Below, in pieces: positions 17,045-25,590 of a stretch of DNA of 64,000 nucleotides. The notes below the pieces were generated by a model. That model worked only from the letters and a program-made list of their open reading frames with translations. It ran no database searches and had not been told where the DNA came from. Position 1 is the first letter of the stretch. Every line of letters starts with the position of its first letter. Both the position numbers and the translations under genes were made by a program. Source of the DNA: Methyloversatilis universalis FAM5 (GTDB taxonomy: Bacteria; Pseudomonadota; Gammaproteobacteria; Burkholderiales; Rhodocyclaceae); contig NZ_AFHG01000057.1 of the NCBI RefSeq assembly GCF_000214035.2, positions 62,001-126,000 on the forward strand. The letters run 5' to 3'.

Positions 17045-18241
17045 ATGAACCCGATCACCCCGTCGCGCCCGCTGACCGCGCTGGTCGCGCTGTCCGCCTG
17101 CCTGCTTGCAGCCTGCGGCCAGAAGGACGACACGGCCGCACCCGCTGCCGCCGACGCGGCGGCCACCGTCACCATCCGGCTGGGCCACGTGGCGCCGCTG
17201 ACCGGGCCGCAGGCGCATCTGGGTAAGGACAACGAGAACGGCGCACGGCTGGCGATCGACGACCTGAATGCCGAAAAGCTGCTGATCGGCGGCAAGGTGG
17301 CCAAGTTCGAACTGCTGGGCGAAGACGATCAGGCCGACCCGCGCCAGGGCACGACGGTGGCGCAGAAGCTGGCCGATGCCCACGTCAATGCGGTGATCGG
17401 TCACCTGAATTCCGGCACCACCATCCCGGCATCGCGCATCTACCACGACGCCGGCATCGTGCAGGTGTCGCCGTCGGCCACCAATCCGACCTACACCCGC
17501 CAGGGCTACAAGACCGCCTTCCGCGTGTTCGCCGATGACGTGCAGCAGGGCAGCGTGCTCGGCGCCTTCGCGGTGACCAAGCTGGGCGCGAAGAAGATCG
17601 CCATCATCGACGACCGCACCGCCTACGGTCAGGGTCTGGCCGACGAGTTCGACAAGGCGGCCAAGGCGGCCGGCGCCACCATCGTCACCCGCGAATACAC
17701 GACCGACAAGGAAACCGACTTCGCCGCCATCCTGACCAAGGTGAAGTCCACGCGGCCGGATCTGGTGTTCTACGGCGGCATGGACACCCAGGCCGGCCCG
17801 ATGGCGCGCCAGCTCAGGACGCTCAACATCGGTGCGCCCATGCTGTTCGGCGACGGGGCCTGCACGGTCGAGTTCCACAAGCTGGCCGGCGACGGGGCCG
17901 ACGGCCACTACTGTTCGCTGCCCGGCGTGCCGCTGGAGCAGATGGCCGGCGGCAGCGCTTTCCGCGACCGCTACAAGGCGAAGTTCAACACCGACATCCA
18001 GCTCTACGCGCCGTATGCCTACGACGCGGTGCGGGTGGTGGCCGAGGCGATGAAACAGGCCGGGTCGGTCGATACCGCCAAGTTCCTGCCGGCGCTGGCA
18101 GCGCTGAATTACCCGGGCCTGACCGCGCAGATCCAGTTCGACGAGAAGGGCGACATCAAGGACGGCGCGATCACGCTTTACCAGGCCAAGGGCGGCACCT
18201 GGAGCGCGCTCGAAACCATGGGCGGCAAGGCGCCGAACTGA
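17045..18241 (+). CDS. livK: Branched-chain amino acid ABC transporter, substrate-binding lipoprotein
   Basis: The 398-residue type I periplasmic binding protein starts with a lipoprotein signal (LLAACG, Cys about residue 24). It then shows IRLGHVAPLTGPQAHLGKD, DDQADPRQG, IDDRTAYGQGLADEF and YAPYAYDAVRV, as in LivJ/LivK proteins. It should capture leucine, isoleucine and valine or related ligands for the permease encoded downstream. Lipid anchoring in a Gram-negative is less usual for this class. A GCGGAG ribosome-binding site precedes the ATG. A small dyad GGGCTGA/TCAGCCC (17007-17028) lies in the leader. Confidence 0.93.
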   Translation: MNPITPSRPLTALVALSACLLAACGQKDDTAAPAAADAAATVTIRLGHVAPLTGPQAHLGKDNENGARLAIDDLNAEKLLIGGKVAKFELLGEDDQADPRQGTTVAQKLADAHVNAVIGHLNSGTTIPASRIYHDAGIVQVSPSATNPTYTRQGYKTAFRVFADDVQQGSVLGAFAVTKLGAKKIAIIDDRTAYGQGLADEFDKAAKAAGATIVTREYTTDKETDFAAILTKVKSTRPDLVFYGGMDTQAGPMARQLRTLNIGAPMLFGDGACTVEFHKLAGDGADGHYCSLPGVPLEQMAGGSAFRDRYKAKFNTDIQLYAPYAYDAVRVVAEAMKQAGSVDTAKFLPALAALNYPGLTAQIQFDEKGDIKDGAITLYQAKGGTWSALETMGGKAPN

Positions 18242-18353
18242 TCTCCCGCGCGGCGACGCCGCGCTCCGCAGGCCGCGCCGGGAGCTGCCGGTGCGGCTTC
18301 CTTCCCCGGGTGCCGCGCGGCGGCACTGTACGGCACAGGACACCCGACGCTTC

Positions 18354-19277
18354 GTGGACATCCTCATCCAGCAGATCATCAACGGGCTGGTGCTCGGCAG
18401 CATCTACGCGCTGGTCGCCCTCGGTTACACGATGGTCTACGGCATCCTCGGCCTGATCAATTTCGCGCACGGCGAAGTGGTCATGATAGGCGCGCTGAGC
18501 GCGCTGACCGCCATCGGCCTGCTGGTGCCGAGCGGCCTGCCCGGTCCGGTCGTCGTGCTGGCCGGCCTGCTGATCGCGATCCCGGTGTGCATGGCGGTGG
18601 GCTTCACGATAGAGCGCATCGCCTACCGGCCGCTGCGCAACGCGCCGCGACTGGCGCCGCTGATCACCGCCATCGGCGTATCCATCGTGCTGCAGCAGCT
18701 GGCCATGATGGGCTGGGGCCGCAACTACCACACCTTCCCGGCGCTGCTGCCGGTGACCGCACACAAGATCGGCGGGGCCGCCATCACCGACCTGCAGATC
18801 ATCATCGTGCTCACCGCGGCGCTGCTGATGGCGGCGCTGGTGTGGCTGGTCACCCGTACCCGGCTCGGCCGCGCGATGCGCGCCAGTGCCGAGAACCCGG
18901 CGGTGGCGCGGCTGATGGGCGTGGACGTGGACCGCGTCATTTCCTTCACCTTCGTACTCGGCTCCGGCCTGGCGGCGGTGGCCGGCGTCATGGTGGCCGC
19001 CAACTACTCGATCGCGCACTACGCGATGGGCTTCATGCTGGGGCTCAAGGCCTTCACCGCGGCGGTGCTGGGCGGCATCGGCAACCTCGGCGGCGCCATG
19101 CTGGGCGGACTGCTGCTGGGCATCATCGAAAGTCTGGCCGCCGGCTACATCGGCGACCTGACCGGCGGCTTCCTCGGCAGCCATTACAAGGACGTGTTCG
19201 CCTTCTTCGTGCTCATCCTGGTGCTGGTGTTCCGGCCGTCCGGACTGATGGGCGAAAAGGTGGCGGAGCGGGCATGA
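18354..19277 (+). CDS. livH: Branched-chain amino acid ABC transporter permease LivH
   Basis: The 307-residue integral membrane subunit has the family opening DILIQQIINGLVLGSIYALV, the conserved GLINFAHGE, and GGIGNLGGAMLGG and FRPSGLMGEK near the C-terminus. I chose GTG 18354, which gives VDILIQQ, the normal LivH N-terminus; the upstream in-frame ATG would add a basic, non-conserved 21-residue extension. Its stop overlaps the livM start as ATGA. Confidence 0.95.
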   Translation: MDILIQQIINGLVLGSIYALVALGYTMVYGILGLINFAHGEVVMIGALSALTAIGLLVPSGLPGPVVVLAGLLIAIPVCMAVGFTIERIAYRPLRNAPRLAPLITAIGVSIVLQQLAMMGWGRNYHTFPALLPVTAHKIGGAAITDLQIIIVLTAALLMAALVWLVTRTRLGRAMRASAENPAVARLMGVDVDRVISFTFVLGSGLAAVAGVMVAANYSIAHYAMGFMLGLKAFTAAVLGGIGNLGGAMLGGLLLGIIESLAAGYIGDLTGGFLGSHYKDVFAFFVLILVLVFRPSGLMGEKVAERA

Positions 19278-20374
19278 GCGCCGACCCGAAACTGAAAGCC
19301 CGGCTGGGCATCGCGCTGATCGGCGTGGCGCTGGCGGTGCTGCCCTTCGTCGTCGGTGCCACCTTCGGCAATTCCTGGGTGCGCATCGTCGATTTCGCGC
19401 TGCTCTACATCATGCTGGCGCTCGGGCTCAACATCGTGGTCGGCTTCGCCGGCCTGCTCGACCTCGGCTACATCGCCTTCTACGCGGTCGGCGCCTATCT
19501 GTACGCGCTGCTGTCCAGCCCGCATCTGGCGACTGCCTTCCCGGCGCTGTTCGCGGTAGCACCCGGCTGGCCGGTGTGGGCGGTGCTGCCGCTGGGCGCA
19601 CTGGTGGCCGGCCTGTTCGGCGTCATGCTTGGCGCGCCGACGCTCAAGCTGCGCGGCGACTACCTGGCCATCGTGACGCTGGGCTTCGGCGAAATCATCC
19701 GCATCTTCCTGAACAACCTGAACGCGCCGGCCAACATCACCAACGGGCCGCAGGGCATCAACAACATCGCCGCCGCCCAGATCGGCGGCCACGCGCTGAA
19801 CCGGCCACTGGAACTGTTCGGCGTCATGGTGCCGGGCGTACACCTGCAGTACTACTTCTTCCTCGCACTCACGCTGCTCGTGGTGTTCGTGTGCGTGCGG
19901 CTGCAGGACTCGCGGCTGGGCCGCGCCTGGGTCGCCATCCGCGAGGACGAGGTGGCCGCCCGTGCCTGCGGCATCAACACCCGCAACGTGAAGCTGCTCG
20001 CCTTCGGCCTCGGCGCCACCTTCGGCGGCGTGGCCGGCGGCCTGTTCGCCGGCTTCCAGGGCTTCGTCAGCCCGGAATCCTTCGGCCTGCTCGAATCGGT
20101 CATGGTGCTGTGCATGGTGGTGCTCGGCGGCATGGGCCACATCCCGGGCGTCATCCTCGGTGCGGTGCTGCTGGCGCTGCTGCCGGAGGCGCTGCGCTGG
20201 GGCGCGGTGCCGGTGCAGCAGTCGCTGTTCGGCAAGGTGCTGATCGATCCGGAATCGCTGCGCCTGCTGCTGTTCGGCATCGCGCTGGTGGTGGTGATGC
20301 GCTGGCGCCCGGCCGGCCTGTGGCCGTCTGCGCTGCGCAAGCGCGAACTGGCGGCGCACGGAGAGGCGGCATGA
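19274..20374 (+). CDS. livM: Branched-chain amino acid ABC transporter permease LivM
   Basis: This second membrane subunit, 366 residues with about nine to ten transmembrane helices, carries the LivM signature LNIVVGFAGLLDLGYIAFYAVGA. It also has RGDYLAIVTLGFGEIIR and VLGGMGHIPGVILGA. It forms a heterodimer with LivH. Start and stop both overlap neighbours as ATGA (19274-19277 and 20371-20374), indicating translational coupling. Confidence 0.96.
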   Translation: MSADPKLKARLGIALIGVALAVLPFVVGATFGNSWVRIVDFALLYIMLALGLNIVVGFAGLLDLGYIAFYAVGAYLYALLSSPHLATAFPALFAVAPGWPVWAVLPLGALVAGLFGVMLGAPTLKLRGDYLAIVTLGFGEIIRIFLNNLNAPANITNGPQGINNIAAAQIGGHALNRPLELFGVMVPGVHLQYYFFLALTLLVVFVCVRLQDSRLGRAWVAIREDEVAARACGINTRNVKLLAFGLGATFGGVAGGLFAGFQGFVSPESFGLLESVMVLCMVVLGGMGHIPGVILGAVLLALLPEALRWGAVPVQQSLFGKVLIDPESLRLLLFGIALVVVMRWRPAGLWPSALRKRELAAHGEAA

Positions 20375-21147
20375 GCGCCCCGCTGCTGGAAGCCCGCGGC
20401 ATCAGCAAGCGTTTCGGCGGCGTGCAGGCGCTGCGCGAGGTGTCGCTGTCCATCCGCGCCGGTGAGGTGTATGGCCTGATCGGCCCGAATGGCGCCGGCA
20501 AGACCAGCTTCTTCAATGTGCTCACCGGCCTGTACAGCGCCGACCAGGGCGAGGTGCGCTTCGACGGCCAGCCGCTGCCGCTGGGCGTGCCGCACCGCAT
20601 CGCCGGTCTGGGCATCGCCCGCACCTTCCAGAACATCCGGCTGTTCGGCGCCATGAGCGCGCTGGAGAACGTGATGGTGGGGCGCCACATCCGCCTGCAC
20701 ACCGGCGTGCTGGGCGCCATTCTGCGCACGCCGGCCGCGCGCCGCGAAGAGGCCGATACCGAGGCGCGCGCGCATGCGCTGCTGCGCTATGTCGGCATCG
20801 ACCGGCTGGCCAACCAGCAGGCCACCCATCTGAGCTACGGCGACCAGCGCCGGCTGGAGATCGCCCGTGCGCTGGCCACCGAACCGCGGCTGCTGGCGCT
20901 GGACGAGCCCGCCGCCGGCATGAACGCGACCGAGACGGCCGGCCTGCGTGCGCTGATCGAGAAACTGCGCGGCGACGGCATGACCGTGCTGCTGATCGAA
21001 CACGACGTGAAACTGGTGATGGGGCTGTGCGACCGCGTCGCGGTGCTCGACTACGGCGAGAAGATCGCCGAGGACGTGCCGGACGTCGTCCGCCGCGACC
21101 CGCGCGTGATCGCCGCCTATCTGGGTAGGGAGGCGGCCGATGCTTGA
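20371..21147 (+). CDS. livG: Branched-chain amino acid ABC transporter ATPase LivG
   Basis: The 258-residue ABC ATPase has Walker A GPNGAGKTSFFN, the LivG-specific GIARTFQNIRLF Q-loop segment, an ABC signature in which LSGG is replaced by LSYGDQRRLE (the usual LivG form), Walker B LLALDEPAAGMN and the H-loop LLIEHD. It powers LivHM with LivF. It overlaps livM by four bases and livF by eight. Confidence 0.97.
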   Translation: MSAPLLEARGISKRFGGVQALREVSLSIRAGEVYGLIGPNGAGKTSFFNVLTGLYSADQGEVRFDGQPLPLGVPHRIAGLGIARTFQNIRLFGAMSALENVMVGRHIRLHTGVLGAILRTPAARREEADTEARAHALLRYVGIDRLANQQATHLSYGDQRRLEIARALATEPRLLALDEPAAGMNATETAGLRALIEKLRGDGMTVLLIEHDVKLVMGLCDRVAVLDYGEKIAEDVPDVVRRDPRVIAAYLGREAADA

Positions 21148-21841
21148 GGTGCGCGGACTGGAAGTGCACTACGGCGGCATCTGCGCGGTGCGCGGCGTCG
21201 ATCTGGACGTCGCCGCCGGCGAGAAGGTGGCGCTGATCGGTGCCAACGGCGCCGGCAAGACCAGCACGCTGAAAGCCATCGCCCGCATGCTGCCGGCGCG
21301 CGGCAGCGTGAAGCTGGAGGGCGAGGCGATCGAGCACGCGCCGCCGCACACGCTGGTGCGCAAGGGTTTCGCGCTGGTGCCGGAAGGCCGCGGCGTGTTT
21401 GCCCGGCTGTCGGTGCTGGAAAACCTCGAAATGGGCGCCTACGTCCGTGACGACAAGGCGGCGATCGAGGCCGACATCGAACGCGTATTCGGCCTGCTGC
21501 CGCGGCTGAAGGAGCGCGCCGGCCAGACCGCGGGCACGCTGTCCGGCGGCGAGCAGCAGATGGTGGCCATCGGCCGCGCGCTGATGAGCCGGCCGCGCCT
21601 GCTGCTGCTGGACGAGCCGTCGATGGGCCTGTCGCCCATCATGGTCGACACCGTGTTCGACGTGATCCGCCAGGTGGTGCAGGACGGGGTGACGCTGCTG
21701 CTGGTGGAACAGAACGCGCGGCTCGCGCTGTCACTGTGCGACCGCGGCTGCGTGATGGACGGCGGCGAGATCACGCTGACCGCGCCGGCCACCGAACTGC
21801 TGGACAACCCGGCGGTGCGTGCCGCCTATCTCGGAGAATGA
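21140..21841 (+). CDS. livF: Branched-chain amino acid ABC transporter ATPase LivF
   Basis: The 233-residue ABC ATPase has Walker A GANGAGKTSTLKA, the LivF-typical LVPEGRGVFARLSVLENL, the signature LSGGEQQMVAIGRALMS, Walker B LLLLDEPSMGLSP and LLVEQNARLAL. It is the last recognised subunit of the transporter, so livKHMGF is complete. Its ATG lies inside the end of livG. Confidence 0.97.
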   Translation: MLEVRGLEVHYGGICAVRGVDLDVAAGEKVALIGANGAGKTSTLKAIARMLPARGSVKLEGEAIEHAPPHTLVRKGFALVPEGRGVFARLSVLENLEMGAYVRDDKAAIEADIERVFGLLPRLKERAGQTAGTLSGGEQQMVAIGRALMSRPRLLLLDEPSMGLSPIMVDTVFDVIRQVVQDGVTLLLVEQNARLALSLCDRGCVMDGGEITLTAPATELLDNPAVRAAYLGE

Positions 21842-21845
21842 AGCC

Positions 21846-22064
21846 GTGATCCGCGCCCTTGCCGCCTTTGCCACACTCAGCGTGCTGACCGGCCTGCTCC
21901 CCGGCTGCAGCAGCCAGCAGATGTACGACAGCGCCACCGGCTGGCGGCAGCAGGAATGCGACCGCATCACCGACGCGGCCGAGCGCAGCCGCTGCCTGGA
22001 AACCGCGAATCTCGAGTACGAGCGCTACCGGCGCGAACGCGACCGGGCCGGCGACACGCGCTGA
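21846..22064 (+). CDS. Small putative lipoprotein, function unknown
   Basis: The 72-residue product from GTG 21846 starts (M)IRALAAFATLSVLTGLLPGC, a lipoprotein-like signal ending in Cys about residue 20. A short hydrophilic part follows with two further cysteines (ECDRITDAAERSRCLE) and an Arg/Glu-rich end. It begins four bases after livF, so it is probably read with the liv operon. I do not recognise the family; similar small proteins are commonly annotated as hypothetical. Confidence 0.6.
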   Translation: MIRALAAFATLSVLTGLLPGCSSQQMYDSATGWRQQECDRITDAAERSRCLETANLEYERYRRERDRAGDTR

Positions 22065-22284
22065 GGCCCGGCGAGGCCTGCGCACGGCAGGCAGGCGCGG
22101 ACGACCGCGGATGAACCGTACGCGGCAACGCGCTCCGGCCAACTCCCTGACGCCGAAGACGTCACCGCTCCCTGTGCCGGAAAGACCACCGGTGGGCACG
22201 CAGTCTTCCCGGGGCTGCATGTTTTCGTCATTGCATATGTCATTTTCCGGATAATCCGCGGAGCTCATTCGTGGAGTACCGGTC

Positions 22285-23112
22285 ATGCGCATCCTGCTGT
22301 GCTGCATCTGCCTGCTGCTGTCCGCGCTCGCAGGCGCCGATCCGCTGCCGCCGATGCTGGCGCTGCGTGCGCCCGCCGATGTCGATCCGACGGCCTACTG
22401 GGTGAGCGAAAAACTGGATGGGGTACGCGCGCGCTGGGACGGCGAGGCACTGCGGCTGCGCAATGGCGAGCGCATCGCGGCGCCGGCGTGGTTCACCCGG
22501 CCGCTGCCTGCACTGCCGCTCGACGGCGAACTGTGGATGGCCCGCGGGCGCTTCGACGCGCTGTCGGGCCTCGTACGCCGGCAGCTGCCGGACGAGGCGG
22601 ACTGGCGGCAGGTGCGCTACATGCTGTTCGAACTGCCGGGCGCCGACGGCGATTTCAGTGCGCGGCTCGAGCGCCTGAAAGCGATCGAGCGGGACGCCGG
22701 TGCCGACTGGATACGGGTCGTGCCGCAGCGTCGTGTGGCTGACCGAGATCAGCTGGACGCGCTGTTCCGCGAAGTGGTCGGGCAGGGCGGCGAGGGCCTG
22801 ATGCTGCACCGGGCCGACGCGCACTGGGCGCCTGGCCGCAGCGAGGCCCTGCTCAAGATGACGCCGTTCGAGGACGCCGAGGCGACCGTGGTGGGCCACC
22901 TGCCCGGACGGGGCCGCCTGCGCGGCAAGCTCGGCGCGCTGGCCGTGATCGATACCGAAGGCCGGCGTTTCCGCGTCGGCAGCGGCTTCACCGATGCCCA
23001 GCGCGCGTCGCCGCCGGCCGTGGGGGCGCTGATCACCTACCGCTTCCGCGAACGCACGCCGCGCGGCCTGCCGCGCTTTCCGGTGTTCGTGCGCGAGCGT
23101 CTGCTGCCGTGA
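22285..23112 (+). CDS. Exported minimal ATP-dependent DNA ligase (LigE-type)
   Basis: The 275-residue ligase has the nucleotidyltransferase motifs SEKLDGVRARW (motif I, adenylated Lys43), LPLDGELW (III), GEGLMLH (IV) and LLKMTPFEDAEATVVG (V), then a small OB-fold. A hydrophobic N-terminus, MRILLCCICLLLSALAGADP, looks like a signal peptide. Minimal Lig E proteins of this layout are periplasmic and linked to extracellular or incoming DNA, so replication is not the likely role. The gene stands alone and is convergent with the macrodomain gene. Confidence 0.88.
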   Translation: MRILLCCICLLLSALAGADPLPPMLALRAPADVDPTAYWVSEKLDGVRARWDGEALRLRNGERIAAPAWFTRPLPALPLDGELWMARGRFDALSGLVRRQLPDEADWRQVRYMLFELPGADGDFSARLERLKAIERDAGADWIRVVPQRRVADRDQLDALFREVVGQGGEGLMLHRADAHWAPGRSEALLKMTPFEDAEATVVGHLPGRGRLRGKLGALAVIDTEGRRFRVGSGFTDAQRASPPAVGALITYRFRERTPRGLPRFPVFVRERLLP

Positions 23113-23119
23113 AAATGGC

Positions 23120-23141
23120 GACGGGCGCCGCAGCGCCCGTC
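23120..23141. terminator. Hairpin between convergent ligase and macrodomain genes
   Basis: GACGGGCGC (23120-23128), loop CGCA, GCGCCCGTC (23133-23141). On the minus strand it is followed by GCCATTTTC, so it may terminate the macrodomain transcript; the plus side lacks a T-run. Confidence 0.5.
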
Positions 23142-23164
23142 CTCATCACGCCGGCAACCCGGCT

Positions 23165-23671
23165 TCAGTGCAGCTTTTCATCCGCCTGCTGGTCCTTGCG
23201 GTAGGTTTCATACACCACCACCGGAATGCCCAGCGGCTTCAGGTGCTGTTCGATCAGCGGCTTCACGTCGGCCCAGTCCAGACCGCCGACGCCGGTGGCC
23301 AGCCGCGGCAGCGCCACGCTGGTCGCGCCGGTGGCCTGCAGATGCCGGGCCAGTGCCTTCAGCGCGTGATGCACGTTTTCCACTGTGGCCTTGCCCGGCT
23401 TCGCGGCCGGTCCGTCGCCCACCATGTTCTGGGTGAGCAGGTTCACGATGTTGCGCGTGCTGCCGTCGTTGTCGACGCCTGCCCATGACCACACCTCGCC
23501 GGCGTTCAGATGCTTGCCGTGCATGGCGTGCCGGTAGTCGCGTGCCATGGATGGCCAGCGCTCGCGCAGCGCCAGCGCGAGTCCGTGATCGAAATGTTCC
23601 TGCACGGCGATGCCGTGCGCGATGACGTGAGCCTTGCTCAGCAGGATGTCGCCGGTGACTTCGCGGATCAT
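23165..23671 (-). CDS. Macrodomain (ADP-ribose binding) protein
   Basis: The 168-residue stand-alone macrodomain opens MIREVTGDILLSKAHVIAHG and includes ALPRLATGVGGLDWADVKPLIE, the TARG1/ALC1-like phosphate-loop region. Such proteins bind or hydrolyse ADP-ribose adducts. Where many relatives have a Gly-rich loop after IAHG, this one has VQEHFDHGLA, so catalytic details may differ. ATG 23671 is preceded by a perfect AAGGAG. No toxin partner such as DarT is adjacent. Confidence 0.8.
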   Translation of the reverse strand: MIREVTGDILLSKAHVIAHGIAVQEHFDHGLALALRERWPSMARDYRHAMHGKHLNAGEVWSWAGVDNDGSTRNIVNLLTQNMVGDGPAAKPGKATVENVHHALKALARHLQATGATSVALPRLATGVGGLDWADVKPLIEQHLKPLGIPVVVYETYRKDQQADEKLH

Positions 23672-23796
23672 TCGGTTCTCCTTGTGTCTGCGGAGCCGCG
23701 GCACCGTGCCGCGGTCTTCGATTCCAAGGTACGCCGGCGAGGTCGGGCGCCATTGACCGGGGTCAAACCCCGCTCAGTACGCGCCCCCGGACATCT

Positions 23797-24642
23797 TCAG
23801 TCCGTCCGCGCGCTCACCTGCGCGTGGGTCAGCTGTGCCAGATCCTGGCGCGTCATGCCGTGCGAGGGCAGCGCCGGCAGCAGTTCGACCCGGGCCACGG
23901 TGCGCGGTGCGCGCGCCAGCATGCACACCGACTGCCAGAAGGTCGTGTCGTCGATGTAGGCGGCGGCGTCCGCGTGTTCGCCGCGGTGGTCCACATAGCG
24001 CAGCCGCACCGGCTTGACCGCGCGGCCGGCGTCGATCGCCGCCTGGAACAGCGCGGCGCGGAAGGGCAGCACGCCGCGCCCGTCGCTGGTCGTGCCTTCC
24101 GGAAACACCATGACGCTGCGCCCGCAGCTGAGCGAACCGACCAGGCGGTCGCGCACTTCGGCGGCCGAACTGCGGCTGCTGCGACGGATGAACACGGTCT
24201 GGTTGCGCGCCACCAGCCAGCCGATCACCGGCCAGCTGCGCACGTCGTCCTTGCACACAAAGGACAGCGGCGAAATCGCGTTGATGACGAACACGTCCAC
24301 CCAGGAAATGTGGTTGCTCACCAGCAGCTGGCCCGGCCGCGGCAACGGGCCGCGCGCCTGCAGCTCGACCCCGAGCACCGCCAGCAGCTGGCGCGACCAG
24401 CGCGCGCGCATCTTGCGCTGTGTGCGCTCGCTCACCAGCGGGTAGAACAGGCCGACCCGGGTGCACCCGTCCGCCAGATGCAGCGCCAGCCGGCCGATGC
24501 GCCACGCCATGCGCAGGCGGGCGCGCATACCGTGACTGTGATGGGTGGCCGCGGCGGCGCGCGGCGACTGAACCGGATGTGAAACGGAATGGGGCGGTGG
24601 CAAGGGCAGGTCGAGTTCGTCAAACAGGCGGATGACCGACAT
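23797..24642 (-). CDS. 1-acyl-glycerol-3-phosphate acyltransferase family (PlsC; probable OlsA)
   Basis: The 281-residue acyltransferase has the HX4D motif as NHISWVD, a FPEGT block and a hydrophobic N-terminal third after a 38-residue hydrophilic leader. PlsC proteins acylate lysophosphatidic acid; OlsA members acylate lyso-ornithine lipid. Because an OlsB-like gene starts the operon 27 bases upstream, the ornithine-lipid role is preferred. Without that neighbour it would be called plain PlsC. Confidence 0.82.
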   Translation of the reverse strand: MSVIRLFDELDLPLPPPHSVSHPVQSPRAAAATHHSHGMRARLRMAWRIGRLALHLADGCTRVGLFYPLVSERTQRKMRARWSRQLLAVLGVELQARGPLPRPGQLLVSNHISWVDVFVINAISPLSFVCKDDVRSWPVIGWLVARNQTVFIRRSSRSSAAEVRDRLVGSLSCGRSVMVFPEGTTSDGRGVLPFRAALFQAAIDAGRAVKPVRLRYVDHRGEHADAAAYIDDTTFWQSVCMLARAPRTVARVELLPALPSHGMTRQDLAQLTHAQVSARTD

Positions 24643-24669
24643 CTTACTGTCCTCCCCGGTTCCGCTGCG

Positions 24670-25428
24670 TCAGGCGGCACGCGGCATGAAGTGGCGGGCG
24701 TAGCGCGCGTCCATGCGGGTCATGTCCAGCAGCACCGGCAGGTCGGCGGTGTTGAAATCCGGATCCCATGCCGGTTCGCCGCACACTTCCGCACCGGCGC
24801 GGACATAGCCCTTCACCAGCGGTGGCAGCACCGCGCTGGCCGCCGGCGTGAGCCGCTCCAGCGGCAGGCGCAGCTTCGGGAACACGCGGTATTCCGGCGC
24901 GGCCATGTGGGCGCCCAGGCTGGCAAATACCGCGGCCGCGTTGTGGCCGCCATCGGCCAGGCCGATGCTGGCGCAGCCGATCAGGTACTGATGGCCGTTG
25001 TCCTGCATGTAGCGGGCAAGGCCGGACCACAGCAGGCCGATCACCGCGGCATTGCTGCGGTAGTCGGCGTCGATGCAGGAGCGGCCGACCTCCACCATGC
25101 GCGGGCGCAGGTGATCGAGCCGGCCAAGGTCGAATTCGGTCTCCGAGTAGTAGCCCCCGATGCGGCGTGCCGCGTCCGGCGGCAGGATGCGGTAGCAGCC
25201 GACGATGCGGCCGTTGTCGTCGTCGCGCACGATGAGATGGTCGCAGTGCGCGTCGAAGCGGTCGATGTCGGCGCCGTGCACCGGGCTGTCGAGGCGGGCG
25301 CCCAGTTCGTCGGCAAACACGCGCCAGCGCAGCTGCTGCGCGGCCAGCACTTCGGACTCGCACTTCGCCAGCGTCACGCTGAGGTTGCGCTGCGCACGCC
25401 GCTCGCGCGCCTGTTCGATCTGCAGCAT
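24670..25428 (-). CDS. GNAT-type ornithine-acyl-ACP N-acyltransferase (OlsB-like)
   Basis: The 252-residue protein fits the OlsB/hemolysin-like acyltransferase family: LRWRVFADELGA, DHLIVRDDDNGRIVGCYRI, GGYYSETEFDL, EVGRSCIDADYRSNAAVIGLLW and the C-terminal LPPLVKGYVRAGA. It should N-acylate ornithine with a 3-hydroxyacyl-ACP, step one of ornithine-lipid synthesis. ATG 25428 is preceded by CTGGAGAGA; a longer reading from 25458 lacks such a site. The olsA-like gene is next. Confidence 0.83.
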   Translation of the reverse strand: MLQIEQARERRAQRNLSVTLAKCESEVLAAQQLRWRVFADELGARLDSPVHGADIDRFDAHCDHLIVRDDDNGRIVGCYRILPPDAARRIGGYYSETEFDLGRLDHLRPRMVEVGRSCIDADYRSNAAVIGLLWSGLARYMQDNGHQYLIGCASIGLADGGHNAAAVFASLGAHMAAPEYRVFPKLRLPLERLTPAASAVLPPLVKGYVRAGAEVCGEPAWDPDFNTADLPVLLDMTRMDARYARHFMPRAA

Positions 25429-25590
25429 CCGGTCTCTCCAGGAAGGATTCCGGCGCACGATAGGCAGCGCGTGTTCAGTTGATATGACGTCGCGGCGACA
25501 GCGTCGTTACAGCGCCCCTCGCCACGCCGCCCCAAACAGCGGTATAAGCATTCCGCTCGATCGAGCCCCCACAACCACGAGGATGTTCTG

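Noticed and set aside
22130-22240. Cobalamin riboswitch upstream of 22285
   Set aside because: Words such as GGGAAGACTGC look B12-box-like on the minus strand, but order and spacing do not match the riboswitch core and neither neighbour is a cobalamin gene.
23165-23671. DarTG-type toxin-antitoxin system
   Set aside because: The macrodomain is alone; no DarT-like gene is next to it and the DarG C-terminal domain is absent.
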